Of a stretch of 32,131 bases of DNA, positions 1 through 6,976 are shown piece after piece. A model generated the notes under the pieces. It did not search any database, had not been told where the DNA came from, and was given only the letters and a program-made list of their open reading frames with translations. This DNA is from Prevotella sp. GTDB lineage: Bacteria; Bacteroidota; Bacteroidia; Bacteroidales; Bacteroidaceae. The position numbers and the translations under genes are program-made. How positions within the stretch are numbered: position 1 is the stretch's first letter; every line of letters begins with the position of its first letter. The stretch spans positions 1 through 32,131 of the forward strand of contig JAFVGN010000025.1 of assembly GCA_017474925.1 (NCBI GenBank). The letters run 5' to 3'.

Positions 1-1850
1 ATCTTGTCGCGGACCAGCTGCAGCTCGTCCTTGAGCTTCTGGACCTTGCGGTTCATCTCGTCGATGAGCGAATTGCCCTTCTTGGAGCTGGCATTCAGGA
101 AACCGAGGTTGTTCTCGTAGGTCTGTACCTCGCTCTTGAGCTGCTCGTACTGGCGCATGAGACGCGAACGCTCGTTGTCGAGGGCGTCGCCACCACGCTC
201 GGCAACCTGGCGCAGGTTGTCCTTGAACTTGCTGAGACGGCGGCGGGCCACCGTGATGTTGAGGTCCTTGTAGAGCTTGTCGAGCACGGCATGGTACTCG
301 TCGTAGAGCTTGTCCTTCTCCTTGAAGGGGACGTGGCCGATGGACTGGTATTCCTCGACGAGCTTCTGGACACGCTCCTGCAGGTTGTCGCCGGCTTCCT
401 CGGCTACGGCCTTGAGGCGGGCGATGACGTCGCGCTTCTTCTCCAGGTTGTCGCGCTCCTCACTGCGGGTGCCGGCACCGGCGGCGTTGCGGGCCTCGAA
501 GAACTTGTTGCAGGCTCCCAGGAACTCGTCCCACAGCTGGTCGCCGAGGCGCTTGGGTACCATGCCGATGGTCTTCCACTCCTTCTGCAGGTTGATGAGC
601 TTGTCGCTGGTGGACTTCCACTCGGTGGAGTCCTGAAGGGCCTTGGCCTTCTCGATGAGGGCACGCTTCTTGTCGGCGTTCTGGCGGAAGATTTCCTTGA
701 GGTCCCTGAAGTACTGGGCCTTGCGGGCGAAGAAGTCGTCGCACGAGGCGCGGAAGCGCTCGAAGATCTTGATGTTCATCTTCTGGGGGGCGAAGCCGAT
801 GGTCTTCCACTCGTTCTGCAGCTCGAGGATCTCCTTGGTGCGGCGCTCCCAGTCGGAGCTGGTCTTGTTCTCCTGGGCAACGATGGCCTCGACTTTCTCG
901 CAGAGCTCGGTCTTGCGGGCGAGGTTCTCTTCCTCCTTGGCACGGATGCCGTCGAAGTGCTGCTGGAAGTGCTTGTTGATGACGGAGGAGGCGGCCTTGA
1001 AGCGCTGCCAGATTTCCTCGCGCAGCTCCTTGGCTACGGGACCGGTCTCGCGGTACTCCTGGTGGAGCTTCTGCAGCTGGTGGAAGGCGCTGATGGCGTC
1101 GGGCTCCTCGGCGAGCTTCTCGGCTGCCTCGCAGAGGCGGGTCTTGAGCTCGAGGTTCTTCTTGAAGTCGTACTCGCGGGCCTCGCTGTTGAGCTTCAGC
1201 AGGTCGTAGAACTGCTCGACGTAGAGCTGGTAGCTGCGCCAGAGCTCGTTGGCTCGCTCGGCGGGGACGTTCTTGATTTCGCGCCACTCGTCCTGCAGGG
1301 CCTTGAACTCCTTATATGACTTGTTGGCCTCCTCGGGGGAGGTGACCATGGCTTTGATCTTCTCGATGATGTCGAGCTTTTTCTGCAGGTTCTCCTGCTT
1401 CTCCTGCTCGATCTCCTTGAACTGCTGCTGGCGTCTCTCGCGGATGAGCACCATCTCGGCCTTGAAGGCTTCCTCGTCGGGGTCGGGGGTGATGCGATAC
1501 TGCTCGGGGTCGCCGCCGCCGTCGATATAGCTCTTGAGCTTGGCTTCGCGCTCGGCTATGTGGAGCTTGTAGAAGCAGGTCTTCAGCCAGTCGATCTCGT
1601 CCTTCTGGGGCGAGGTGTCGCCGTGGGCTATCTCGCGCACACGCTCGAGCACTTCTTTCTTGGTCTGATACTGCCTGCGTTCGGGGGCTTCTGCCGGCTG
1701 GGTTGCTTCGGCTGCGGGCTGGGGGGCTGCCTCAGCGGGCTGTTCGGGAGCGGCTTCCGCATTGTTTGCCGGCTGGGGGCCGGACTGTGGCGTTGCATTC
1801 TGTTCAATGTTCTGCTCCTGGATGGGAGCGTTTTCTTGAGAGTCCATCAT
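1..1850 (-). CDS. DUF349 repeat protein (C-terminus beyond window edge)
   Basis: The minus-strand frame is open from the tandem ATG ATG at 1850/1847 to the left edge, giving about 616 residues without a stop, so the C-terminus is missing. Residues 1-60 are a low-complexity stretch rich in Gln, Pro, Ala and Glu. Five copies of a helical unit of the DUF349 type follow, starting near residues 168, 250, 330, 405 and 488, with motifs such as LQDEWREI, LQNEWKTIG, LQKEWKTIG and EEYQSIG. The visible end is a charged coiled coil. No signal peptide or membrane segment is seen, so the protein is probably cytoplasmic. DUF349 proteins of this size are common in Bacteroidales and their function is not established. 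The -7 box at 1935-1942 would give a leader of about 80 bases. Family assignment is firm; function is unknown. Confidence 0.85.
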   Translation of the reverse strand, partial: MMDSQENAPIQEQNIEQNATPQSGPQPANNAEAAPEQPAEAAPQPAAEATQPAEAPERRQYQTKKEVLERVREIAHGDTSPQKDEIDWLKTCFYKLHIAEREAKLKSYIDGGGDPEQYRITPDPDEEAFKAEMVLIRERRQQQFKEIEQEKQENLQKKLDIIEKIKAMVTSPEEANKSYKEFKALQDEWREIKNVPAERANELWRSYQLYVEQFYDLLKLNSEAREYDFKKNLELKTRLCEAAEKLAEEPDAISAFHQLQKLHQEYRETGPVAKELREEIWQRFKAASSVINKHFQQHFDGIRAKEEENLARKTELCEKVEAIVAQENKTSSDWERRTKEILELQNEWKTIGFAPQKMNIKIFERFRASCDDFFARKAQYFRDLKEIFRQNADKKRALIEKAKALQDSTEWKSTSDKLINLQKEWKTIGMVPKRLGDQLWDEFLGACNKFFEARNAAGAGTRSEERDNLEKKRDVIARLKAVAEEAGDNLQERVQKLVEEYQSIGHVPFKEKDKLYDEYHAVLDKLYKDLNITVARRRLSKFKDNLRQVAERGGDALDNERSRLMRQYEQLKSEVQTYENNLGFLNASSKKGNSLIDEMNRKVQKLKDELQLVRDK

Positions 1851-1934
1851 CTTGGTTGTTTTTTGTGAATGACAGTTGTTTCAAATCATGTAATATTGCC
1901 CGCTGGGCGGGGTTGGCCTATAAACCTTGGGGGA

Positions 1935-1942
1935 CAAAGGTA
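1935..1942 (-). promoter_or_regulatory. -7 promoter box for the DUF349 gene
   Basis: On the minus strand this reads TACCTTTG, a perfect match to the Bacteroidetes -7 element TAnnTTTG. No good TTTG lies 19-21 bases upstream, so the -33 element is weak or absent. Confidence 0.5.
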
Positions 1943-1986
1943 CAGAAAAATTCTGGAACGACCTAATTTTTTTCAAGAAAAATGAT

Positions 1987-2913
1987 TTAAATGAGTCGTT
2001 TATGTCTGAAAACCAACAGGGAGAGTACTGAAATGGCCACGGAGAGTATGATGGCGATGGCGAATCCCATGGGGCTGTTTTCCATGCCGTTGATGAGGTT
2101 CATGCCGAAGAAGGAGGCGACGAGGGTGGGCAGCATGAGGATGATGGTGACGGAGGTGAGGGTACGCATGATGGTGTTCATGTTGTTGTTGATGATGCTC
2201 TGGTAGGTGTCCATGGTGGACTCGAGGATGTTGGAGTAGATGCTGGTGGTCTCGCGTGCCTGGGTCATCTCGATGTTGACGTCCTCGATGAGGTCGGCGT
2301 CGAGCTCGTCGATCTGGAGCTTGAACTTGAGCTTGGAGAGCAGGTTCTCGTTGCCCCGGATGGAGGTGTTGAAGTAGGTGAGCGAGTCCTGTAGGCGGGA
2401 GAGTCCTATGAGGCTCTCGTTGTTGACCTCGCGGTCGAGGTTACGCTTGGCCTTGTCGATGAGCATGGAGATTTGCTTGAGGCGCTTGAGGTACCAGACG
2501 GCGGAGCTGAGGAAGAGGCGGAAGATCATGTCGACATAGTCGGTGAACCCCACGCCGCGCTTCTGCTGGTAGGAGACGAAGTCGATCATCATGTTGGTCT
2601 CGTAGTAGCAGACGGTGATGGTGACGTCGCGCTTGTGGATGATGCCGAGGGGCACGGTGGTGTAGGGCGTGCGGCTGCGCACCTCCTTGACGTAGGGTAT
2701 GCGCAGGATGATGAGCATCCAGCCGTCGTCGTACTCGTAGCGTGCGCGCTCGTCGGTATCGCTGATGTCGGGGAGGAAGTAGTCGGGGATGTTGTACTGT
2801 TCCTCCAGCAGCTGCTGCTCTTCTTCGGTCGGACACGTCATCTGTATCCAACAGTTGGGCTGCCACTCGCTAATCTGGCTGAGCCCTCCTTGGGTGTTCC
2901 AGTAAGTCTTCAT
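1987..2913 (-). CDS. corA: CorA family magnesium/cobalt transporter
   Basis: This is a CorA-type divalent cation channel of the inner membrane, 308 residues from the chosen start. The long N-terminal part is soluble and helical. The C-terminus has two membrane helices with the family signature GMN at residues 270-272, just after the first helix, and a short basic tail RHKRLI. An in-frame ATG at 2976 would add 21 residues (MAGKTANPLAP...). I prefer 2913 because homologues I know begin with MKTY-like residues and the extension looks unrelated. A perfect promoter at 3052-3083 gives a leader of about 130 bases that contains a 16-codon ORF. Mg2+ is the usual substrate of the family; specificity cannot be read from the sequence. 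Confidence 0.9.
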   Translation of the reverse strand: MKTYWNTQGGLSQISEWQPNCWIQMTCPTEEEQQLLEEQYNIPDYFLPDISDTDERARYEYDDGWMLIILRIPYVKEVRSRTPYTTVPLGIIHKRDVTITVCYYETNMMIDFVSYQQKRGVGFTDYVDMIFRLFLSSAVWYLKRLKQISMLIDKAKRNLDREVNNESLIGLSRLQDSLTYFNTSIRGNENLLSKLKFKLQIDELDADLIEDVNIEMTQARETTSIYSNILESTMDTYQSIINNNMNTIMRTLTSVTIILMLPTLVASFFGMNLINGMENSPMGFAIAIILSVAISVLSLLVFRHKRLI

Positions 2914-2984
2914 TGTGCTAATCCTTCGTTCAAAAAATGATTCAGGGGCAAGAGGATTAGCGGTCTTGCCTGCCATCCTCCGGC

Positions 2985-3035
2985 CTAACGCTTGTTACTT
3001 GTCGCCGGGTAATCGTCCATATTTTTGTTGTCCAT
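2985..3035 (-). CDS. possible leader peptide upstream of corA
   Basis: The corA leader holds an ORF of 16 codons plus TAG, encoding MDNKNMDDYPATSNKR. It ends 8 bases before the alternative corA ATG at 2976, and the gap reads GCCGGAGG. The peptide contains Asp-Asp-Tyr-Pro. Enterobacterial Mg2+ transporter genes are known to use short translated leaders (mgtL, corL), but those are not homologous to this one. It could be chance: such a short ORF has little statistical weight. Confidence 0.25.
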   Translation of the reverse strand: MDNKNMDDYPATSNKR

Positions 3036-3051
3036 TTTGATTATACCGCTG

Positions 3052-3083
3052 CAAAGATAAATAAAAAACGCAGATTCGCCAAA
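3052..3083 (-). promoter_or_regulatory. corA promoter (TTTG-N20-TATCTTTG)
   Basis: On the minus strand TTTG (3083-3080) is followed after exactly 20 bases by TATCTTTG (3059-3052). The -33 element lies in the loop of the pepD terminator at 3063-3099, so termination and initiation signals are nested. Confidence 0.75.
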
Positions 3084-3099
3084 CAAATCTGCGTTTTTT
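3063..3099 (-). terminator. pepD terminator (probably bidirectional)
   Basis: A 14-base perfect stem (3063-3076 with 3086-3099) encloses a 9-base loop. The core is ACGCAGATT/AATCTGCGT, with A and T runs on both flanks so that either strand gives a U tract. It sits 17 bases after the pepD stop. Confidence 0.8.
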
Positions 3100-3115
3100 T
3101 GTGTCTATTCCGTGT

Positions 3116-4573
3116 CTATTTCGCGGGAATGTCCTCCAGCGTCTTCTTCAGCAGTTGCCAGAAAGGCTCCACGGTCTCGATGAGTGCGCGCTCGGAGGTG
3201 GTGTGGGGCGACTTCATGGTGGGTCCGAAGGAGACGACGTCGAGGTGGGGGTACTTGCCCAGGATGACGGAGCACTCGAGTCCGGCGTGGTCGACCTGTA
3301 TGATGCCGTCCTTGCCGAAGAGTTGCTTGTACTCCTTGAGCAGCAGATGGAGGATGGGTGAGTCGGGGTTGGGGTCCCAGCCGCCGTAGGATCCTGCGGT
3401 GGTGACTTTCATGCCTGCCATGTTGAAGCAGCTCTCGAGGGACTTGACGATGTAGTCCTTCATGTCCTCGCGGCTGGAGCGTGCCAGTATCTTGATGTCG
3501 GCATGTCCGCCACCGATGTTGATGATGGCGAGGTTGCTGCTGGTCTCGACGACGTCGGGGTAGGAGGGTATCATGCGCACCACGCCGTCGTGGCAGGCAT
3601 AGATGGCGTCGATGAGGTTGTCCTGGATCTCGACGGGAACCTGGAGGGCAGGGGTGGCGGCGGGCTCGCAGGTGAACTTGATGTTCTGCTCGATGCCCTT
3701 GTACTGGTCGGTGAAGTCGTCGAGCCACTGGTCCATGAGGTCCTTCAGGGCGTCGATGTTGTCCTTGGGCAGGGTGAGCACGACCTCGGCCTTGTAAGGG
3801 ATGACGTTGCGCACGTTGCCGCCCTGCCAGGAGGCCAGACGGGCATCGAGGGTCTCGACGGCCTCGCGGACGAAGCGTACCATGAGCTTGTTGGCATTGG
3901 CGCGGCCCTCGTTGATCTCGAGTCCGCTATGTCCGCTGCGCAGGCCCTTGAGGGTGATGCGGAGGGCTGCGTCGTTGGGGTCGGTCTCGGTCTCCTTGTA
4001 GTCGAGGGTTGCGGTGATGTCGATGCCGCCTGCGGAGCCGATGACGAACTTGCCCCAGGTCTCGGAGTCGAGGTTGAGGAGGATGTCGCCCTGCAGCTCG
4101 CCCTCCGGCAGGTCGTTGGCACCGTACATGCCGGTCTCCTCGTCGCGCGTGATGAGGGCCTCGACGGGACCGTGCTTCAGCGTCTTGTCCTCCATGACGG
4201 CCATGATGGCGGCAACGCCCAGTCCGTTGTCGGCTCCCAGCGTGGTGCCTTTGGCCTTGACCCAGCCGTCGCTGATCCAGGGACGGATGGGGTCGGTCTC
4301 GAAGTTATGTGACGACTCGGTGTCGCGCTCTGGCACCATGTCCATGTGTGCCTGCAGGATGACGGCCTTGCGGTTCTCCATGCCTGGTGTGGCGGGTTTG
4401 CGGAACACGATGTTGCCGGCAGGGTCCTGGAAGGCCTCGACACCGGCCTGCCGACCGAAGTCGAGCAGGAACTGCTGTACTTTCTCAACATGTCCACTGG
4501 GGCGTGGAACCTGGGTGAGTGCGTAGAAGTTTTTCCACACACATTTGGGGGTTAGTTTTTGAATTTCGTTCAT
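3116..4573 (-). CDS. pepD: cytosolic aminoacyl-histidine dipeptidase (M20 family)
   Basis: This is a 485-residue M20-family dipeptidase (PepD, beta-alanyl-histidine or nonspecific dipeptidase), full length. Metal-site motifs are visible: AHMDM with H76 and D78, GADNG with D115, the catalytic and metal glutamates in TRDEETG (E145, E146), LNLDSE with D169, and a C-terminal SPHTTSE that supplies the last histidine. The lid domain lies between roughly 190 and 390. No signal peptide is present, which agrees with a cytosolic role in final peptide degradation to amino acids. No clear promoter is found in the 130 bases upstream, which hold an inverted-repeat element, so it may be read through from the membrane-protein gene at 4704-5729. 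It ends in a strong terminator. Confidence 0.93.
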   Translation of the reverse strand: MNEIQKLTPKCVWKNFYALTQVPRPSGHVEKVQQFLLDFGRQAGVEAFQDPAGNIVFRKPATPGMENRKAVILQAHMDMVPERDTESSHNFETDPIRPWISDGWVKAKGTTLGADNGLGVAAIMAVMEDKTLKHGPVEALITRDEETGMYGANDLPEGELQGDILLNLDSETWGKFVIGSAGGIDITATLDYKETETDPNDAALRITLKGLRSGHSGLEINEGRANANKLMVRFVREAVETLDARLASWQGGNVRNVIPYKAEVVLTLPKDNIDALKDLMDQWLDDFTDQYKGIEQNIKFTCEPAATPALQVPVEIQDNLIDAIYACHDGVVRMIPSYPDVVETSSNLAIINIGGGHADIKILARSSREDMKDYIVKSLESCFNMAGMKVTTAGSYGGWDPNPDSPILHLLLKEYKQLFGKDGIIQVDHAGLECSVILGKYPHLDVVSFGPTMKSPHTTSERALIETVEPFWQLLKKTLEDIPAK

Positions 4574-4597
4574 GATTCCTTTGACTTAGTTATTGTT

Positions 4598-4747
4598 TTT
4601 CTCGCGCAGAGCCGCAGAGTTCGCTGAGGATACGCAGAGTTGTCGTTTTTGAGATTTCTGAGTTGTTATTGAGTTTTTTGAGTTATTTCTCGTTTGTTAC
4701 TCCTCACTGCGAAAAACTCTGTGTGTTCTGCGGCTCTGCGCGAGAAA
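4598..4747. repeat. 150-bp element with 21-bp terminal inverted repeats
   Basis: The left arm 4598-4618 and the right arm 4727-4747 are perfect 21-base reverse complements with the core CGCGCAGAGCCGCAGA. The inside contains further GCAGAGTT-like words and repeated TTTTTGAG / ATTGAG words at 4644-4686. No target duplication is obvious at the ends. It may be a miniature inverted-repeat element or an intergenic repeat family; copies elsewhere in the genome cannot be seen from here. It overlaps the last codons of the gene at 4704-5729. Confidence 0.7.
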
Positions 4748-5729
4748 TACCATTTGCGCGTGATGTGAGGTTCAGTGCCAGCCAGGCGTAGATGCCCAGG
4801 AGGATGACGAGGGCGGTCTGCACGGTATGGACGATGAGCACGAAGTAGAGGGCCTGAACGTCGGCAACGCCGTAGAGGATGAGCATGGTCTTGACGGCGA
4901 AGTGCCAGGGACCGGCTCCGTTGGGCGTGGGAACGACGACGGCGATGGAACCTACGATGAAGGTCACCAGGGCACAGCCCAGTCCGAGGTGGCTGGTGAA
5001 GTCGAAGCAGAAGAAGGTGAGGTAGTAGTGCAGGAAATAGCTGATCCAGATGGCGAGGGTGAAGGCGATGAAGAGGGGTACGTTGCGTACGTCCTTCAGC
5101 GAGATGACGCCCTGCCAGATGCCTCGTAGCGTCGTGCGTACCTTATTATATATAGAGAGCTTGCGCAGCAGGAAGTGCAGTAGGATGAGTATGGCCACGG
5201 CACAGGCGGCCACGACGAGGTAGCCCGTGAGTGAGAAGCGGCTGAGGATGCTGTGGACGCTGGTGCCCGTCTTGTGGAAGAAAGTGCCGAAGGTGCTCAT
5301 CTCGAGGAGCAGCACGACGGCGGTGATGCCCAGCACGAGCAGCGAGTCGATGGCGCGCTCGATGACCACGGTGCCCAGTGCCTTGGGGAAGGATACGCCG
5401 TCGTAGCGGTTGAGCACGGCGCAGCGTGTGAACTCGCCCACGCGGGGTATGACGAGCGAGACGGCATAGCTGATGAAGATGCTGTGGATGCTGACCGACG
5501 TTCGCGGGTGCTCACCGACAGGCTCGAGGGTCTGGCGCCAGCGCCATCCGCGGAAAGCCTGTGCCAGGATGCCGAAGGGGAACGACAGCAACATCCAGGC
5601 CCAGTCCATCTCGCTGGTGGCCACGTGAATGATGGTCTGCCAGTCCTCGCCGCGGTACATCCAGTAGAGAATGGCACCTCCCAGGACCAGTGGCATGAGT
5701 ATCTTCAGTATGACATTGCTCGTCTTCAT
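4704..5729 (-). CDS. lysylphosphatidylglycerol synthase TM-region/UPF0104 family membrane protein
   Basis: A 341-residue integral membrane protein starting MKTSNVILKILMPLVLGGAI, with about eight hydrophobic helices. Landmarks are the RGWRWRQTL loop, a VIPRVGEFTRC motif and PTPNGAGPWHF near the C-terminal third. These fit the LPG_synthase_TM (UPF0104) family, the membrane half of MprF-like proteins, which are thought to move lipids. No synthetase domain is attached, so the substrate is unknown. The frame stays open upstream to 5954, but that part lies across rsmA and both promoters, so the ATG at 5729 is chosen. Its promoter at 5738-5769 leaves only 8 bases between -7 box and ATG. The last 14 residues (ISRAEPQNTQSFSQ) are encoded by the arm and flank of the repeat at 4598-4747. 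Confidence 0.87.
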   Translation of the reverse strand: MKTSNVILKILMPLVLGGAILYWMYRGEDWQTIIHVATSEMDWAWMLLSFPFGILAQAFRGWRWRQTLEPVGEHPRTSVSIHSIFISYAVSLVIPRVGEFTRCAVLNRYDGVSFPKALGTVVIERAIDSLLVLGITAVVLLLEMSTFGTFFHKTGTSVHSILSRFSLTGYLVVAACAVAILILLHFLLRKLSIYNKVRTTLRGIWQGVISLKDVRNVPLFIAFTLAIWISYFLHYYLTFFCFDFTSHLGLGCALVTFIVGSIAVVVPTPNGAGPWHFAVKTMLILYGVADVQALYFVLIVHTVQTALVILLGIYAWLALNLTSRANGISRAEPQNTQSFSQ

Positions 5730-5737
5730 CGCGAATG

Positions 5738-5769
5738 CAAAGGTAATGTAATTTGCGCGAAACACCAAA
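5738..5769 (-). promoter_or_regulatory. promoter of the UPF0104 gene
   Basis: On the minus strand TTTG (5769-5766) is followed after exactly 20 bases by TACCTTTG (5745-5738). Only 8 bases separate it from the ATG at 5729, which implies a very short 5' leader. Confidence 0.75.
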
Positions 5770-5773
5770 TTTA

Positions 5774-5805
5774 TTTGGGCATTTCGTAACTTATTCGTAC
5801 CTTTG
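5774..5805 (+). promoter_or_regulatory. rsmA promoter
   Basis: TTTG at 5774-5777, a 20-base spacer, then TACCTTTG at 5798-5805. Its -33 box is only 4 bases from the -33 box of the divergent promoter. Four bases separate the -7 box from the first ATG at 5810, so the mRNA is predicted to be leaderless or nearly so. Confidence 0.78.
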
Positions 5806-5809
5806 CAGC

Positions 5810-6619
5810 ATGATGAAACAAGTAAGACCCAAGAAGAACCTCGGTCAGCACTTTCTGACCGACCTGACGATTGCCAAACGCATTGCCGACACGGTGGATG
5901 CGTGTCCCGGACTGCCCGTGCTGGAAGTAGGACCGGGCATGGGAGTGATGACACAGTACCTGGTGGAGAAGCCCCGTCCGCTGAAAGTGGTGGAGATAGA
6001 CCGCGAGTCGGTGGACTATCTGAACGAGCATTTCCCCCAGTTGCGCGAGAACATCCTCGGAGAGGACTTCCTGCGCATGGACCTTAACAAGGTGTTTGAC
6101 GGACAGCAGTTTGTGCTTACAGGCAACTACCCCTATGACATCTCGTCGCAGATATTCTTCAAGATGATTGACAACCGCGACCTGATACCCTGTTGTACGG
6201 GCATGATACAGCACGAGGTGGCGCTGCGCATGGCCTCGAAGCCGGGCTGCAAGGCATACGGTATCCTGTCGGTGCTGATACAGGCATGGTACGACGTGGA
6301 ATATCTGTTCATGGTAGACGAGACGGTGTTCAATCCGCCCCCCAAGGTGAAGAGTGCCGTGATACGCTTGACACGTAACCATGTGCATGACCTGGGATGT
6401 GACGAGCAACTGTTCAAGCGCGTGGTGAAGGCGGTGTTCAACCAGCGCCGTAAGATGCTGCGAGGATCGCTGAAGCAGATAGTGAAGGATGATAGGGGAG
6501 CGGATAGTGAACTGTTCAACCATCCCTTCATGACCCTGCGCCCGGAGCAGTTGACCATTGAGGAGTTCGTGGTGCTGACCCATTTGGTGGAAAAAGAGCT
6601 GTGTACGACCACAAAATAG
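5810..6619 (+). CDS. rsmA: 16S rRNA (A1518/A1519-N6) dimethyltransferase
   Basis: RsmA/KsgA dimethylates two adjacent adenines in the 3' hairpin of 16S rRNA using SAM, a late step of 30S assembly. The 269-residue product begins MMKQVRPKKNLGQHFL, with the LGQHFL start typical of the family. The SAM-binding motif VLEVGPGMGVMT is at 37-48, the acidic end of the second strand is VVEID near 60-64, and the catalytic NYPY motif is at 106-109 followed by DISSQ. A C-terminal helical domain contains FNQRRKMLRGSL. Two tandem ATGs at 5810 and 5813 are both possible; the frame upstream to 5753 is excluded because it covers the promoter. A terminator follows at 6660-6690. Identification is secure. Confidence 0.95.
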   Translation: MMKQVRPKKNLGQHFLTDLTIAKRIADTVDACPGLPVLEVGPGMGVMTQYLVEKPRPLKVVEIDRESVDYLNEHFPQLRENILGEDFLRMDLNKVFDGQQFVLTGNYPYDISSQIFFKMIDNRDLIPCCTGMIQHEVALRMASKPGCKAYGILSVLIQAWYDVEYLFMVDETVFNPPPKVKSAVIRLTRNHVHDLGCDEQLFKRVVKAVFNQRRKMLRGSLKQIVKDDRGADSELFNHPFMTLRPEQLTIEEFVVLTHLVEKELCTTTK

Positions 6620-6639
6620 GTGTGTTCGCGCACAATCGA

Positions 6640-6653
6640 TTGATTTACGTCAA
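6640..6653. promoter_or_regulatory. possible CRP/FNR-type operator
   Basis: The sequence TTGATTTACGTCAA differs by one base from the FNR consensus TTGAT-N4-ATCAA. It lies just after rsmA and about 80 bases before the predicted start of the small transcript at 6688-6933. A chance match is possible. Confidence 0.2.
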
Positions 6654-6659
6654 GAACGA

Positions 6660-6690
6660 GCCCCTTTTTTCAGAAAAAGAGGGGCTTTTT
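6660..6690 (+). terminator. rsmA terminator
   Basis: GCCCCTTTTTT and AAAAAGAGGGGC form a stem with a 3-base loop and one bulged G, followed by TTTTT. It begins 41 bases after the rsmA stop. Confidence 0.75.
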
Positions 6691-6722
6691 GGTACAACAT
6701 TCTGAAAAACGTTGTACCTTTG
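6688..6722 (+). promoter_or_regulatory. promoter for candidate small RNA
   Basis: TACCTTTG at 6715-6722 is a perfect -7 element. A TTTG at 6688-6691 lies 23 bases upstream, a little farther than the usual 19-21, and overlaps the T tract of the rsmA terminator. Confidence 0.55.
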
Positions 6723-6726
6723 CATC

Positions 6727-6933
6727 GTCTTCAAGAGAGAAAGTTAGTATTAAAGGTAAAAATGATTCAGGATTCAATAGGATTGACAGATTTTGAGGAA
6801 AAGTGAAAAGATTGAAGTAAGGATAACATCGACGTCGGGAGACGCAACATTTTTTCATAAGTAGTAGGTTTTTAGTTATTGATAGTAGAAGCAATGCAGC
6901 GCAGGTGAGAACCTGAGAGCTGCATTGCTTTTT
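6727..6933 (+). ncRNA. candidate small RNA of about 205 nt between rsmA and the MATE gene
   Basis: This stretch has its own -7 box at 6715-6722 and ends in a very strong intrinsic terminator at 6890-6933, but has no convincing long ORF on either strand. Internal pairing is possible: CTTCAA near the 5' end with TTGAAG near 6813-6818, and a small CGTC-GGGA-GACG hairpin near 6833-6844. A 14-codon ORF (6762-6806, MIQDSIGLTDFEEK) lies inside, so a small peptide or a dual-function RNA is also possible. I cannot match it with confidence to a named family. The start is estimated from the -7 box. Confidence 0.5.
6890..6933 (+). terminator. strong two-part terminator hairpin
   Basis: AGCAATGCAGC (6890-6900) pairs perfectly with GCTGCATTGCT (6919-6929). 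Inside it CAGGT pairs with ACCTG around a GAGA loop. A run of five T follows from 6929. Confidence 0.85.
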
Positions 6934-6938
6934 ATCGC

Positions 6939-6972
6939 TCCTCCTTCCTCGTTCCTCCTTCCTCGTTCCTCG
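6939..6972. repeat. 14-bp tandem repeat, 2.4 copies
   Basis: The unit TCCTCCTTCCTCGT is present at 6939-6952 and 6953-6966, followed by a partial TCCTCG. It lies immediately after the stop codon of the minus-strand MATE gene. It looks like a simple pyrimidine-rich repeat. Confidence 0.75.
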
Positions 6973-6976
6973 AAAA

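Noticed and set aside
291-1319. 342-codon plus-strand ORF across the DUF349 gene
   Set aside because: It is antisense to a clear repeat protein; its Leu/Val/Gly-rich product is a by-product of GC-rich coiled-coil codons read backwards.
5730-5954. 75-codon N-terminal extension of the UPF0104 membrane protein
   Set aside because: It would cross both divergent promoters and the start of rsmA; the Cys/Ser/Arg-rich product has no resemblance to the family.
5771-6583. 270-codon minus-strand ORF
   Set aside because: Antisense to rsmA, with a His/Gln-rich composition typical of a shadow frame.
6688-6933. Naming the candidate RNA as 6S RNA or another known family
   Set aside because: I could not show the long closed stem with a central bubble; naming needs a covariance-model search.
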